9,581 nucleotides of DNA from an uncultured Lachnospiraceae bacterium (GCA_910585555.1 CAJUFU010000071.1:1-9581), one strand, 5' to 3'. Shown: positions 1-6,911, counted from the stretch's first letter. The notes: generated by a model from the sequence alone, not told the origin. Numbers and translations are program-made.

Positions 1-40
1 CAAAATAACAAGACTTTATCGCACATTCCAGGTTAGTTCT

Positions 41-69
41 ATTATATCCGAATCCATCGCAGAATACAA
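41..69 (-). promoter_or_regulatory. Probable sigma-A promoter reading out of the window to the left
   Basis: On the minus strand there is a perfect -10 TATAAT (46 to 41), preceded after 17 bases by TTGTAT (69 to 64), which matches the -35 consensus at three positions. It lies beyond the stop of the DUF5722 gene and points away from it, so it most likely serves a gene outside the window. I saw no clear terminator between that stop and this promoter. Confidence 0.5.
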
Positions 70-117
70 CAGAATTTTTTACCAGAAAATCCTTTTGCCA
101 CTGTTTTAAAAGCCGGA

Positions 118-1854
118 TTACTGTGCCCAGGAAAGCGCTTCCTCAAGGCTGTCCACTTCCAGGATATTTAACATAAAATCCGTATATTTTGCCGCCTGGT
201 CCGTGTCAATATAGCGGAACACATCTTTGATATATTTGGGTGAATGGTCATATTCATAGATGCCAAAGGCAAGTCCCTGTTTTACTTCCTCTGGTGCATC
301 TGTCTGTCTATTCATAATAAAAGCGTCTATGTATGGATTCGCCTGCGTAATATAGTAACAGTAGGCAAAAGCAGCCGCCTGCAGCTTTTCTCCCGACTTG
401 GAAGAAAACCCAAGCTCTGTGATGGTGATGCTTCGTACTTCCCCGTTGGTATCCAAATACTTATCCTGACTTAAGAAGTCCGTCAGGACCCCCAGATTCA
501 TGATCGATACAATCTCCGCATCCTGTGTCTTATCATAACTCTGGGACCAGTAATTTACCCTGGTCATGGGCTGGGGATAAGGATGTATCGCAATGCCCCA
601 ATCATAATTGCCATGCAAAAGCGCCGCATCATTGAATGCCCTGACCAAGTCCTTGGCATTAAAATATTTAGGACTTGCAGTCTTATTGCTGTTCCAGTCG
701 TGATCAATACTGAAATATACTTTGGCATTTGCGTATTCACTCTTAATCGCCTGGTAGAAAATACGCATCCCTCTCTCAAATTCCTGCGCATAATAGGCCA
801 CATCCACCGTATTCAGATAATTCCAAAGTTTATTCTGGTTAATCTCATTAGCAATCACCCAGCTGTGTACAATACCGTGTTCCCCACCGGAATAGCGGTC
901 TGCTAAGAAACTTGCCACCGCTTCAAGGGTTTGCACTCCCTCCGCGTCAGCTGCATTAAACATATAATAATATGCGCCGCTTTCCTGATCTCTTGCCTCC
1001 GGATGTATTAACTCTAAATGCTGCTCATTCCAGTCGTTTAACACCACCACCGTGGCACACATTCCCAAATCTTCCAGATACTCAAACAATTCATCATAAC
1101 CATTGATGGCCGCACCGTTAAAGAGATAAGTCCTCCCTTCATACTCATACTCAATGGTAGGCAGAAACGCATTGGTGGTCTCTCCCATAATATGAGACAG
1201 GGGAATATTGTATATGGCATGTTTGACGCCCAAATCTGTCAGTTCTGTGGTCTTAAGCATTGTGGGATCCAACAACAGCCCCTTCTTAGAACCCACGTCT
1301 GGATACGCATCCTGATTTTCGGCCAAGGCCTCCGGATTGAGAACATAAACGCCGGACGCCACCGGCACATACTCTCCATCTATCAGAAGTGCAGGAACAA
1401 ATTGATCAAACAGATATTCTTTCTTATAGGGAAATTTAATCTTCCAATACCGCCTCTTCGCCTTAAATGCAACCGGCTCACCTGAAAGCGTCCCATCCTC
1501 ATAGCACGCCTCCTGAAACAAGTATAAGTAAGCGTCATCACTTGCTGGAATTTGCGGCATTACCAAGGAATATTCCAACTTCTCTCCATCATCCTTATAG
1601 TACAGTGCTGCTTCCGTTCCATAATCCTCCAGTTTGGAAACACTTAACTGCACTTCCCCTCTGGTCAATCTCTCCAAGTCGATTTCCTCTCCCGGTACGA
1701 TGGCCCCCTCTGTCTCAATCCGCTCGGAACTGACAGGAACCTCCTCACCGCAGCCATATAAAAGGCCCGGCGCCAACATACATACCGATAGGATAAACCG
1801 TCTTAGCCACATACTTTTTTGTTTATTATGATCTTTTCTTTCTTCTGTCCGCAT
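118..1854 (-). CDS. DUF5722-like lipoprotein, probable clan GH-A type glycoside hydrolase fold
   Basis: A 578-residue secreted lipoprotein. Residues 15-35 form a signal peptide (MWLRRF, then a hydrophobic run) ending in the lipobox LLYG-C, with the lipidated Cys at 35. A beta-rich region (about 60-190) precedes a region resembling a (beta/alpha)8 barrel. WVIANEIN (Glu337) and ITITELGF (Glu480) sit where GH-A clan enzymes carry the acid/base and nucleophile, and AIHPYP lies between them. I recall this architecture as DUF5722; the substrate is unknown. The reading frame also opens with TTG one codon earlier (1857). I prefer ATG 1854 because it forms TGATG with the stop of the upstream gene and has GGTGGA as a ribosome site. 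The next Met, at residue 15, has no ribosome site. The protein probably acts on the outer face of the membrane together with the BMP-like lipoprotein translated just before it. The family call is fairly sure; enzymatic activity is inferred. Confidence 0.8.
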   Translation of the reverse strand: MRTEERKDHNKQKSMWLRRFILSVCMLAPGLLYGCGEEVPVSSERIETEGAIVPGEEIDLERLTRGEVQLSVSKLEDYGTEAALYYKDDGEKLEYSLVMPQIPASDDAYLYLFQEACYEDGTLSGEPVAFKAKRRYWKIKFPYKKEYLFDQFVPALLIDGEYVPVASGVYVLNPEALAENQDAYPDVGSKKGLLLDPTMLKTTELTDLGVKHAIYNIPLSHIMGETTNAFLPTIEYEYEGRTYLFNGAAINGYDELFEYLEDLGMCATVVVLNDWNEQHLELIHPEARDQESGAYYYMFNAADAEGVQTLEAVASFLADRYSGGEHGIVHSWVIANEINQNKLWNYLNTVDVAYYAQEFERGMRIFYQAIKSEYANAKVYFSIDHDWNSNKTASPKYFNAKDLVRAFNDAALLHGNYDWGIAIHPYPQPMTRVNYWSQSYDKTQDAEIVSIMNLGVLTDFLSQDKYLDTNGEVRSITITELGFSSKSGEKLQAAAFAYCYYITQANPYIDAFIMNRQTDAPEEVKQGLAFGIYEYDHSPKYIKDVFRYIDTDQAAKYTDFMLNILEVDSLEEALSWAQ

Positions 1855-3143
1855 CAATATTCCACCGTGACGGATACCTGTGGTCTCACATCCACCGCAT
1901 CTGCCACTTCTATTTCCCCTCTTCTGACTTGATGAAACACTTCATAATATTCATCTGCCGTAACATTTTTAAATCTCCACTCCGTATTCATTACCGGAAT
2001 GCCTGTACAATTTTCCTTCGCTCCGCAAAGCTGCTTTACGCCTGCATACCCATCTGACCACTGGCCCCCTGCAGCATAGAAATCATCCAACGATATAATC
2101 ACCGCATTTTCTATATCTTTGACTGCACTGGTCAAAACTCTTTCTGATTCTCGGCACTGGTCCACATCGACTCCGATCATCATGCCGTCTGCATCTTCTG
2201 CCGCCTCCAGCACCGATTGATACAATTGTCCGCCGCAGGCAAAAATCACCTCAGTTCCCGACCCATACCAGTCCAGCGCTTTTTCCCGGATTTCCTCACT
2301 TGGCACATAGGTCCCCGCATACCAATAGTGTACTGACACGTCTTCCCGTTCCAGGCGGCGCGCCGCATCATCAATCCCCTGTAGATAGCCATACCCATAC
2401 CGAATAACCGGCTCAGACTCTACACCACCGATAAATCCAAACCGGCTGTATCCTTCCAAAACAGCCATATATCCCGCAAGATATCCCGCCTGTTCTTCTT
2501 TAAAGACAACACAGTGCACATTATCTGCTATAGAAAGCTCTTCTTTGTCCGCATCCACCGGCACACCGTCTATCAGCAAAAAGGAAATCTGCGGATACAC
2601 ATCCTGCAGTTCTCCAACCGCTTTCTGAAAGTTTTCTCCCGCGCAGACAATCACCTTGGCCTGATGGTCCACAGCACGCTTAATCGCCTCCCGATAGTCG
2701 TCAGCTGTTCCCTCCTCCACTCCATAACAGGAAAAGGAAACCCCTGCCGCCAAGGCATACATACGGATACCTTTATAAATCTCTTCATTATAAATACCAT
2801 CCATCAGCGTACCGTCCGGCATAAAGGCAATCTCTCCGCCTTCTTCCATATAGTCCCCATACATATCATTCAACAGGGCCTCCATAGCATCCCGCCAGTC
2901 CGTTTCCTCCGGCTCCTTTGTCTTCTCTATCTGCTCATGAATGGTGACATCCGCTGTTTCATCCCCTTCCATCTGTTCGTGAATCGTGAGGATGTCCATT
3001 ACTTCTACCGCTTCTTCTGTCCCCTCCTTGGGACGTTCCGTAACTGTCTGCTGTTTGGACATTCCACAGCCGGTCAACACACCTGCCAGAATTAACCCTG
3101 CAGCAACTGCCCGAACACGCAGTTCTTTTGTCCCTATCTTCAA
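1854..3143 (-). CDS. BMP/Med-family substrate-binding-like lipoprotein
   Basis: A 429-residue lipoprotein of the basic membrane protein (PnrA/TmpC/Med) family. These are periplasmic-binding-protein folds; some deliver nucleosides to ABC transporters and some, like Bacillus Med, are regulatory. I chose the TTG start at 3143: it follows GGGAGGAG and gives a normal 25-residue signal peptide ending LTG-C (Cys26). The open frame extends to another TTG at 3173, which would add ten residues and lacks a good ribosome site. The ATG at 3150 is out of frame. An acidic linker (about 35-85), with TIHEQ occurring twice 14 residues apart, leads into the binding domain. Family motifs there are MDGIYNEEIYKGI, VIVCAGENFQKA, YPQISFLLIDG, RFGFIGG, MIGVDVDQC and VLTSAVKDIENAV. 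The gene is coupled by TGATG to the DUF5722 gene. No permease or ATPase lies beside it, so classical uptake is doubtful here. Family assignment is strong; the ligand is unknown. Confidence 0.87.
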   Translation of the reverse strand: MKIGTKELRVRAVAAGLILAGVLTGCGMSKQQTVTERPKEGTEEAVEVMDILTIHEQMEGDETADVTIHEQIEKTKEPEETDWRDAMEALLNDMYGDYMEEGGEIAFMPDGTLMDGIYNEEIYKGIRMYALAAGVSFSCYGVEEGTADDYREAIKRAVDHQAKVIVCAGENFQKAVGELQDVYPQISFLLIDGVPVDADKEELSIADNVHCVVFKEEQAGYLAGYMAVLEGYSRFGFIGGVESEPVIRYGYGYLQGIDDAARRLEREDVSVHYWYAGTYVPSEEIREKALDWYGSGTEVIFACGGQLYQSVLEAAEDADGMMIGVDVDQCRESERVLTSAVKDIENAVIISLDDFYAAGGQWSDGYAGVKQLCGAKENCTGIPVMNTEWRFKNVTADEYYEVFHQVRRGEIEVADAVDVRPQVSVTVEY

Positions 3144-3190
3144 TCCGCATTCTCCTCCCGCCGTATAGAACAACTACAATACTACTCTTT

Positions 3191-3219
3191 ATTGTATCTT
3201 AAAACCCTCTAAAAGGGAA
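3191..3219 (-). promoter_or_regulatory. Possible promoter of the BMP-DUF5722 lipoprotein operon
   Basis: On the minus strand, TACAAT (3196 to 3191) is a good -10. Seventeen bases upstream lies TTCCCT (3219 to 3214), a weak -35 with three matches. This would start transcription near 3184, about 40 bases before the TTG start of the BMP gene. The weak -35 suggests activator dependence or a modest basal level. Confidence 0.45.
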
Positions 3220-3261
3220 GCATCATTTTCCCCATTCCGAAGTGTTCTACGCTAAGGATGC

Positions 3262-3284
3262 GAGCAGAATTTCAAATCTTGCTC
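3262..3284. promoter_or_regulatory. 23-bp imperfect dyad in the divergent intergenic region, candidate operator
   Basis: The outer arms GAGCA (3262-3266) and TGCTC (3280-3284) are complementary, and so are the inner ATTT (3269-3272) and AAAT (3274-3277) around a central C at 3273. Nine of eleven positions pair. The site lies roughly midway between the two divergent promoters, about 65-85 bases upstream of each predicted start, which fits a regulator site better than a terminator. The cognate protein is unknown. Confidence 0.4.
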
Positions 3285-3301
3285 ACCATACTCTACCATA
3301 C
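3285..3301. repeat. Tandem ACCATAC direct repeat upstream of the WYL regulator promoter
   Basis: ACCATAC occurs at 3285-3291 and again at 3295-3301, ten bases apart, which is close to one turn of the helix. It directly abuts the dyad and ends about 12 bases before the predicted -35 of the WYL gene. Such same-face direct repeats are typical of tandem-bound regulators such as response regulators, but a chance occurrence is possible. Confidence 0.35.
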
Positions 3302-3312
3302 AATGATAAAAC

Positions 3313-3341
3313 TTGTGTTTTCCAGTCCGTAAACTTATAAT
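3313..3341 (+). promoter_or_regulatory. Probable promoter of the WYL regulator gene
   Basis: A perfect -10 TATAAT (3336-3341) is preceded after 17 bases by TTGTGT (3313-3318), whose first three bases match the -35 consensus. Transcription would begin near 3348, leaving a leader of about 40 bases before the ATG at 3388. Confidence 0.55.
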
Positions 3342-3387
3342 GTAGCTGTAAAGAAAACCGCTTGGCAAAATGTTGGAGAAACCGCCC

Positions 3388-4293
3388 ATGCATGAAAGCA
3401 GATTATTTAAAATCCTATATCACTTATTACAAAATGGCCGCGCCAGCGCACCCCAATTGGCACAAGAACTGGAAGTATCCGTCAGGACCATTTACCGGGA
3501 CATTGACGCCCTAAGCAGCGCAGGCATACCTGTCTTTACAGAAAACGGGCGAAATGGCGGCATTTATCTGATGGAGGACTTTACCCTGGACCGGACTTTA
3601 CTTTCGGAACAGGAGAAACAGGAAATCCTGACTGCCCTGCAGGGTGTTCAGGCCGCTCCCGGCACTGATCACGCTCTGATTCTCCAAAAGCTTTCCGCCC
3701 TCTTCCAGACTCCCGCGGATGACTGGCTGGAAGTGGATTTTGCAAGATGGGGCAGCCATCCTACTGACAACACAAAATTTGAAACGTTGAAAACTGCAAT
3801 TATAGAACGCAAATGTCTCAAAATCACCTATACCGCCTCTTCTATGCACAGCACAGAACGAATCATTTATCCGCTGAAACTGTTTTACAAAGGCCAGGCC
3901 TGGTATCTGAAATCCTACTGCACTCTAAAACAGGACTTCCGCCTGTTCAAATTGAATCGTATCCTTTCTCTGGAACCCTTAGAAGAAAGCTTTCGCTGCG
4001 GCCCTTTTCCGCAGACTGTTGAAGATTCCCCTTTTGAACAGGAAGTCACCCTCTCTTTTCCCTGTGAGATGGCATACCGCGTCTACGATGAATTTGACCC
4101 CGAACAGGTGGCCATACAGGAAGACGGCACCCTTTTTGTCCGCGCAAAACTGCCGGATGACAATTGGCTGATCGGTTTCCTGCTCTCTTTCGGACCCAAT
4201 GTCACCGTCCTTACCCCGGCGCATTTAAAAGATGACCTGGCCGAGCAGGCAAGGCGCATCTACGAAAAAAATAAATCTTTTGACAAACCATGA
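3388..4293 (+). CDS. YafY-type HTH-WYL transcriptional regulator
   Basis: A 301-residue cytoplasmic DNA-binding regulator. Residues 1-60 are a DeoR/HTH_11-like winged helix (APQLAQELEVSVRTIYRDID as the helix-turn-helix, then the wing ENGRNGGIYL). Residues about 130-200 are a WYL domain containing the signature Trp172-Tyr173-Leu174 and the Arg-rich FRLFKLNRI strand. Residues about 215-295 match the WCX C-terminal extension. WYL domains are thought to sense small ligands or nucleic acids; the ligand here is unknown. I chose ATG 3388 because GGAG (3375-3378) lies nine bases before it. The ATG at 3370 is in frame but has no ribosome site and would add six residues. The next gene, a ClbS/DfsB-like protein, lies 77 bases downstream behind two palindromes, one of which starts within this gene's stop codon. 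That suggests local control of the pair. Family assignment is firm; the target is inferred. Confidence 0.92.
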   Translation: MHESRLFKILYHLLQNGRASAPQLAQELEVSVRTIYRDIDALSSAGIPVFTENGRNGGIYLMEDFTLDRTLLSEQEKQEILTALQGVQAAPGTDHALILQKLSALFQTPADDWLEVDFARWGSHPTDNTKFETLKTAIIERKCLKITYTASSMHSTERIIYPLKLFYKGQAWYLKSYCTLKQDFRLFKLNRILSLEPLEESFRCGPFPQTVEDSPFEQEVTLSFPCEMAYRVYDEFDPEQVAIQEDGTLFVRAKLPDDNWLIGFLLSFGPNVTVLTPAHLKDDLAEQARRIYEKNKSFDKP

Positions 4294-4328
4294 CATAGGT
4301 TGTCAGGTTTCCTATGATAGGATATTAC
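4291..4328 (+). promoter_or_regulatory. Promoter with two palindromic operator candidates before the ClbS-like gene
   Basis: TGACA-TAGGT-TGTCA (4291-4305) is a perfect five-base inverted repeat and CCTAT-G-ATAGG (4311-4321) is a second one. Another TGACA lies ten bases upstream (4281-4285). TTGTCA (4300-4305) matches the -35 at five of six positions. TATTAC (4323-4328), 17 bases on, is a fair -10. The palindromes overlap the -35 and the spacer, which is suitable for repression. The neighbouring WYL regulator is the obvious candidate ligand-responsive repressor, but this is inference from position. Confidence 0.55.
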
Positions 4329-4370
4329 CAGATACAAATGTCAGACTACTTTAGAAAAGAGGGAATTCAA

Positions 4371-4913
4371 ATGAGCAGACCAACCACAAAATCAGAATTG
4401 CTAAGTGCAGCAGCCGAGAACTATGACCAAATGAACCTGTTGATTGCGGGATTATCCGAAAAAGAACTTTCCACGCCTTTTGATTTCAACAATGATGAAA
4501 AAAAGAAAGAAGCACACTGGAAACGCGACAAAAATCTGAGAGATATCCTGATTCATCTCTATGAATGGCATCAGCTTTTACTCCACTGGGTCAGTACCAA
4601 CCAGGCCGGCAATCCTGCGCCTTTCATTCCCCGTCCTTATACCTGGAAAACCTACGGGAAGATGAACGAAATTTTCTGGCAGAATCATCAGAACACCTCA
4701 CTGGAAGAAGCCAAAGAGATGCTCGACAATTCTCACAAACAAGTGATGCAATTAGCCGAGACCTTCTCTAACGAAGAACTCTTCACCAAAAATGTATTTC
4801 CCTGGGTTGGCGGCAGTGTCCTCGGCTCCTATTTTGTCAGCACCACATCCAGCCATTACGCCTGGGCCATGAAGAAACTAAAAGCACATCGGAAGAACTG
4901 CAAAACAAGCTGA
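4371..4913 (+). CDS. ClbS/DfsB-family (DUF1706) four-helix-bundle protein
   Basis: A 180-residue soluble protein of the DinB-like superfamily. The best-known members are ClbS, which protects colibactin producers by hydrolysing the cyclopropane warhead, and DfsB. Family features visible are the N-terminal helix with PTTKSELLSAAAENYDQM, the HWKRDKNLRDILIHLYEWHQLLLHW stretch read in segments (conserved Asn/Arg-Asp, His and Trp positions), PYTWKTYGKMNEIFW, and the C-terminal SHYAWAMKKLKAHRKN helix. Length is close to the usual 165-180. I chose ATG 4371 because AAGAGGGA lies just before it. An in-frame ATG at 4314 would add 19 residues from within the promoter region. The gene follows the WYL regulator on the same strand and is probably its target. 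A stress or genotoxin-protection role is plausible, but most family members are uncharacterised, so no substrate is assigned. Confidence 0.85.
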   Translation: MSRPTTKSELLSAAAENYDQMNLLIAGLSEKELSTPFDFNNDEKKKEAHWKRDKNLRDILIHLYEWHQLLLHWVSTNQAGNPAPFIPRPYTWKTYGKMNEIFWQNHQNTSLEEAKEMLDNSHKQVMQLAETFSNEELFTKNVFPWVGGSVLGSYFVSTTSSHYAWAMKKLKAHRKNCKTS

Positions 4914-4944
4914 AATAATACCACACAAAACCGGCCTTCATCAT

Positions 4945-4978
4945 AAAAAGGAGAATCCATAACGGATTCTCCCTTTTT
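4945..4978. terminator. Bidirectional intrinsic terminator between the ClbS-like gene and pckA
   Basis: A perfect nine-base stem GGAGAATCC (4950-4958) / GGATTCTCC (4964-4972) closes a five-base loop. It is flanked by AAAAA on the left and CTTTTT on the right, so each strand ends in a U-run. It sits 31 bases after the ClbS-like stop and about 87 bases beyond the convergent pckA stop, and can serve both. Confidence 0.92.
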
Positions 4979-5007
4979 CATGGTATAGGAAACTTCTCGG
5001 TTACACG

Positions 5008-5029
5008 CGAGGCTGCGAAGCAGTCCTCG
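5008..5029. repeat. Stem-loop downstream of pckA, possible REP-like palindrome
   Basis: CGAGG-CTGC (5008-5016) pairs with GCAG-T-CCTCG (5020-5029), giving nine base pairs with one bulged T and a GAA loop. There is no U-run after it on either strand, so it is not a classical terminator. It lies between the pckA stop and the shared terminator, so it would form part of the pckA 3' untranslated region. It could stabilise that transcript or be a dispersed intergenic palindrome; copy number cannot be judged here. Confidence 0.5.
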
Positions 5030-5059
5030 AGCAGTTAATTCCAAAGAAATTTACTGCCC

Positions 5060-6775
5060 TTATAAAGCGTTCACTAATTTCTCAAGTGCAGCCAATGCCT
5101 CGTCAGGAAGCTTATCATAACCTTCCTTCTTCTCAGCAAAGCCCTTAACCGCATTGACACGAGTCTCCAGAGCGCTCTTTAACTGTGCTTTGTAGTCAGC
5201 GTCATTTAAGTCGGGTGTGAAGTCACCTGTCTTGCCGCTCCAGTCGTTCATGATCTCGATATCCTCGAAAGGTCCCCACTGCTCAAATTTAGCTTTGCCC
5301 TCTACGATGGTCTCTAAGATACCAAGTGTATCTTCTTTCTGACACTTGTGGCCCATGAAATCACCTGTGTTAACGATGTAGCAGTCAACATTCTTCTCTT
5401 CCACTAACTTCTTGAACTTCTCATAGTCATTTACCAGAGGATAGGTTCTGAACGGGTTAGCATAAGGAACGATACGGATTGCATTCATATCTGTACCTGC
5501 AGCAACACGCTCTGCGGAAGAAGTCTTGGTAGCCAGCGTTGCGCCCATAACGGATGCAAGTGCGGAACCTTTTAACTTAACTACCGGCGGGATTGTAGGA
5601 TCCTTCATAATCCAGAAGATCGCGTTAACAGGCGCATCAATCTTGTCCACACGGTTAGGAGACCATAATTTGGACTTGATTGCACGGCCATTACCGTTTC
5701 TGATATCCTCAGTTACTAACTGAATCTTACCCTCGCTGTCCATGGTGCAGGAGCAGTTCTGCGCAGATAACAGATACTCATTGTCAGGACATCCTGTAGG
5801 ATAATCTGCTGTCTTATCGAAATAAGTAGGCTCTAAAGCGATAGATGCACAGGTATCAGTGTTGATGATAAATGCATCGTCATGAAGCACTTTGATGCCG
5901 CCAAATGCGTCATACTTGCCATCATGTTTTGCATGTGTCAGAGTGGATTTACCGGAACCTGACAGACCATATACGGAAGCAACGAACTTCTTGCCGCCCT
6001 CTAAGGAGTACTCTTTCTGACCGCCGTGGCAGGAAGCGTAACCATTTCTGTTAGCCAGTGCCCATGCCATTGTCAGAGTACCTTTCTTATGCTCACCAAA
6101 ATACTTCATACCAAGGATTGCTGCACAGTTCTCGTTGGTGTCGAAGTAGCAAAGTGTCAAAGGATCGCTCAAGCAACTGTAATCCAAATCGGGAGCCTCA
6201 TGAGGAGCCCACTGAGGGTCGGAGAAAATATAGATATCAGGCTCTTTGCCGTCTCCTACCGGTTTGGACTTCTTGTACATCTTAACGTACTCGTCAGACA
6301 TATACTGGAAGTTAATCATCCAGTTGTACAGTAAGTTCTCTTCTCCTTCCGGAATCAGAAGGTGTGCCTTAGCCATAAACTCAGGATCAAGACCTACGAA
6401 ACACTCTGCATGATACATGGTTTTCCAACGTGTCTCATAAACAGCATCCATAACTACTTTATCAAGCTTAGTCTCGTCAACCCCAGGCTCGCCTTTGATA
6501 CGGCGTGCTGCCGCATAACGGCCTGTTACTGCGCCGTCGTTGAATAACAGAACTTTCGCGTCTGCCGGAAGACCAAAGGTCTCGCCGTCCTTGACCGGCA
6601 TATCTGTTACAACTGTACCAGGTGAATTCTTAGCCAATTCATAAGCTTCTCTCAGGGTGCTGACCTTTACTACGTTGTTTCCGTAAAATGCTGCCTCGAT
6701 GATGGAACGGGTCTTGGAAAATCCTACCTTACCAGCACCAATTTCGGAAATGGGATAATACGCTTTTGTTGCCAT
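5060..6775 (-). CDS. pckA: Phosphoenolpyruvate carboxykinase (ATP)
   Basis: A 571-residue cytoplasmic enzyme interconverting oxaloacetate + ATP and PEP + ADP + CO2. In gluconeogenic growth it makes PEP; in many fermenting anaerobes it runs toward oxaloacetate. The P-loop (kinase-1a) GLSGSGKSTLTH is at about 270-281, with Ser where many family members have Thr. The kinase-2 motif LHDDAF (Asp299, Asp300) binds metal. KLWSPNRVDKIDAPV and FWIMKDPTIPPVV belong to the C-terminal nucleotide-binding half, and ARRIKGE (about 90-96) lies in the substrate-binding N-terminal half. It is some 30 residues longer than the roughly 540 typical of the family. The start is secure: AAGGAGG (6792 to 6786) lies ten bases before the ATG. 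It has its own strong promoter and a leader of about 100 bases. It is convergent with the ClbS-like gene and shares the terminator at 4945-4978. Identification is firm; physiological direction is inferred. Confidence 0.96.
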   Translation of the reverse strand: MATKAYYPISEIGAGKVGFSKTRSIIEAAFYGNNVVKVSTLREAYELAKNSPGTVVTDMPVKDGETFGLPADAKVLLFNDGAVTGRYAAARRIKGEPGVDETKLDKVVMDAVYETRWKTMYHAECFVGLDPEFMAKAHLLIPEGEENLLYNWMINFQYMSDEYVKMYKKSKPVGDGKEPDIYIFSDPQWAPHEAPDLDYSCLSDPLTLCYFDTNENCAAILGMKYFGEHKKGTLTMAWALANRNGYASCHGGQKEYSLEGGKKFVASVYGLSGSGKSTLTHAKHDGKYDAFGGIKVLHDDAFIINTDTCASIALEPTYFDKTADYPTGCPDNEYLLSAQNCSCTMDSEGKIQLVTEDIRNGNGRAIKSKLWSPNRVDKIDAPVNAIFWIMKDPTIPPVVKLKGSALASVMGATLATKTSSAERVAAGTDMNAIRIVPYANPFRTYPLVNDYEKFKKLVEEKNVDCYIVNTGDFMGHKCQKEDTLGILETIVEGKAKFEQWGPFEDIEIMNDWSGKTGDFTPDLNDADYKAQLKSALETRVNAVKGFAEKKEGYDKLPDEALAALEKLVNAL

Positions 6776-6810
6776 ATTATATTCTCCTCCTTAAAATTGT
6801 ATTATTTCAC

Positions 6811-6875
6811 GGAATCCTCAAGAATCTCTCAAAAAGGATCCCGAACTTCCCTTGTATGCACGGGCCTCCGTACAC
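6811..6875 (-). promoter_or_regulatory. Structured 5' leader of pckA
   Basis: The predicted transcript begins near 6876. Its first bases, GUGUACGG (6875 to 6868), pair with CCGUGCAU (6863 to 6856) across a four-base loop, giving eight pairs including two G-U. Further on, GGAUCC (6841 to 6836) can pair with GGAUUCC (6817 to 6811) with one bulge. A hairpin at the extreme 5' end commonly protects an mRNA from decay. Ligand-dependent control is possible but I do not recognise a known riboswitch. Confidence 0.4.
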
Positions 6876-6882
6876 TTCTAAC

Positions 6883-6911
6883 ATTATCTCAGACAGGTTT
6901 TAAAAAGTCAA
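6883..6911 (-). promoter_or_regulatory. Strong sigma-A promoter of pckA
   Basis: On the minus strand, TTGACT (6911 to 6906) matches the -35 at five of six positions and GATAAT (6888 to 6883) matches the -10 at five of six, with the optimal 17-base spacing. The -35 begins only two bases beyond the flagellin-like gene's stop codon. Confidence 0.85.

Noticed and set aside
100..125. Terminator after the DUF5722 gene
   Set aside because: The CACTG and ACTGTG elements around TTTTAAAA are direct, not inverted, repeats, so no stem forms.
2514..3095. 193-codon plus-strand open frame
   Set aside because: It lies entirely inside the BMP-like gene on the opposite strand, has no ribosome site, and its translation is Cys/His/Ile-rich as expected of an antisense shadow.
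2959..3150. 63-codon frame starting at the ATG directly behind GGGAGGAG
   Set aside because: The ribosome site is too close to this ATG (about three bases or less). The frame covers the signal peptide and linker of the BMP-like gene and encodes an Arg/Ser/Gly-rich shadow.
3205..3217. CCCT/AGGG small inverted repeat in the BMP-like promoter
   Set aside because: Only four base pairs with a five-base gap; too short to support an operator or hairpin.
4856..5044. Minus-strand open frame after pckA
   Set aside because: It runs through the stem-loop and the shared terminator into the end of the ClbS-like gene, which indicates noncoding sequence.
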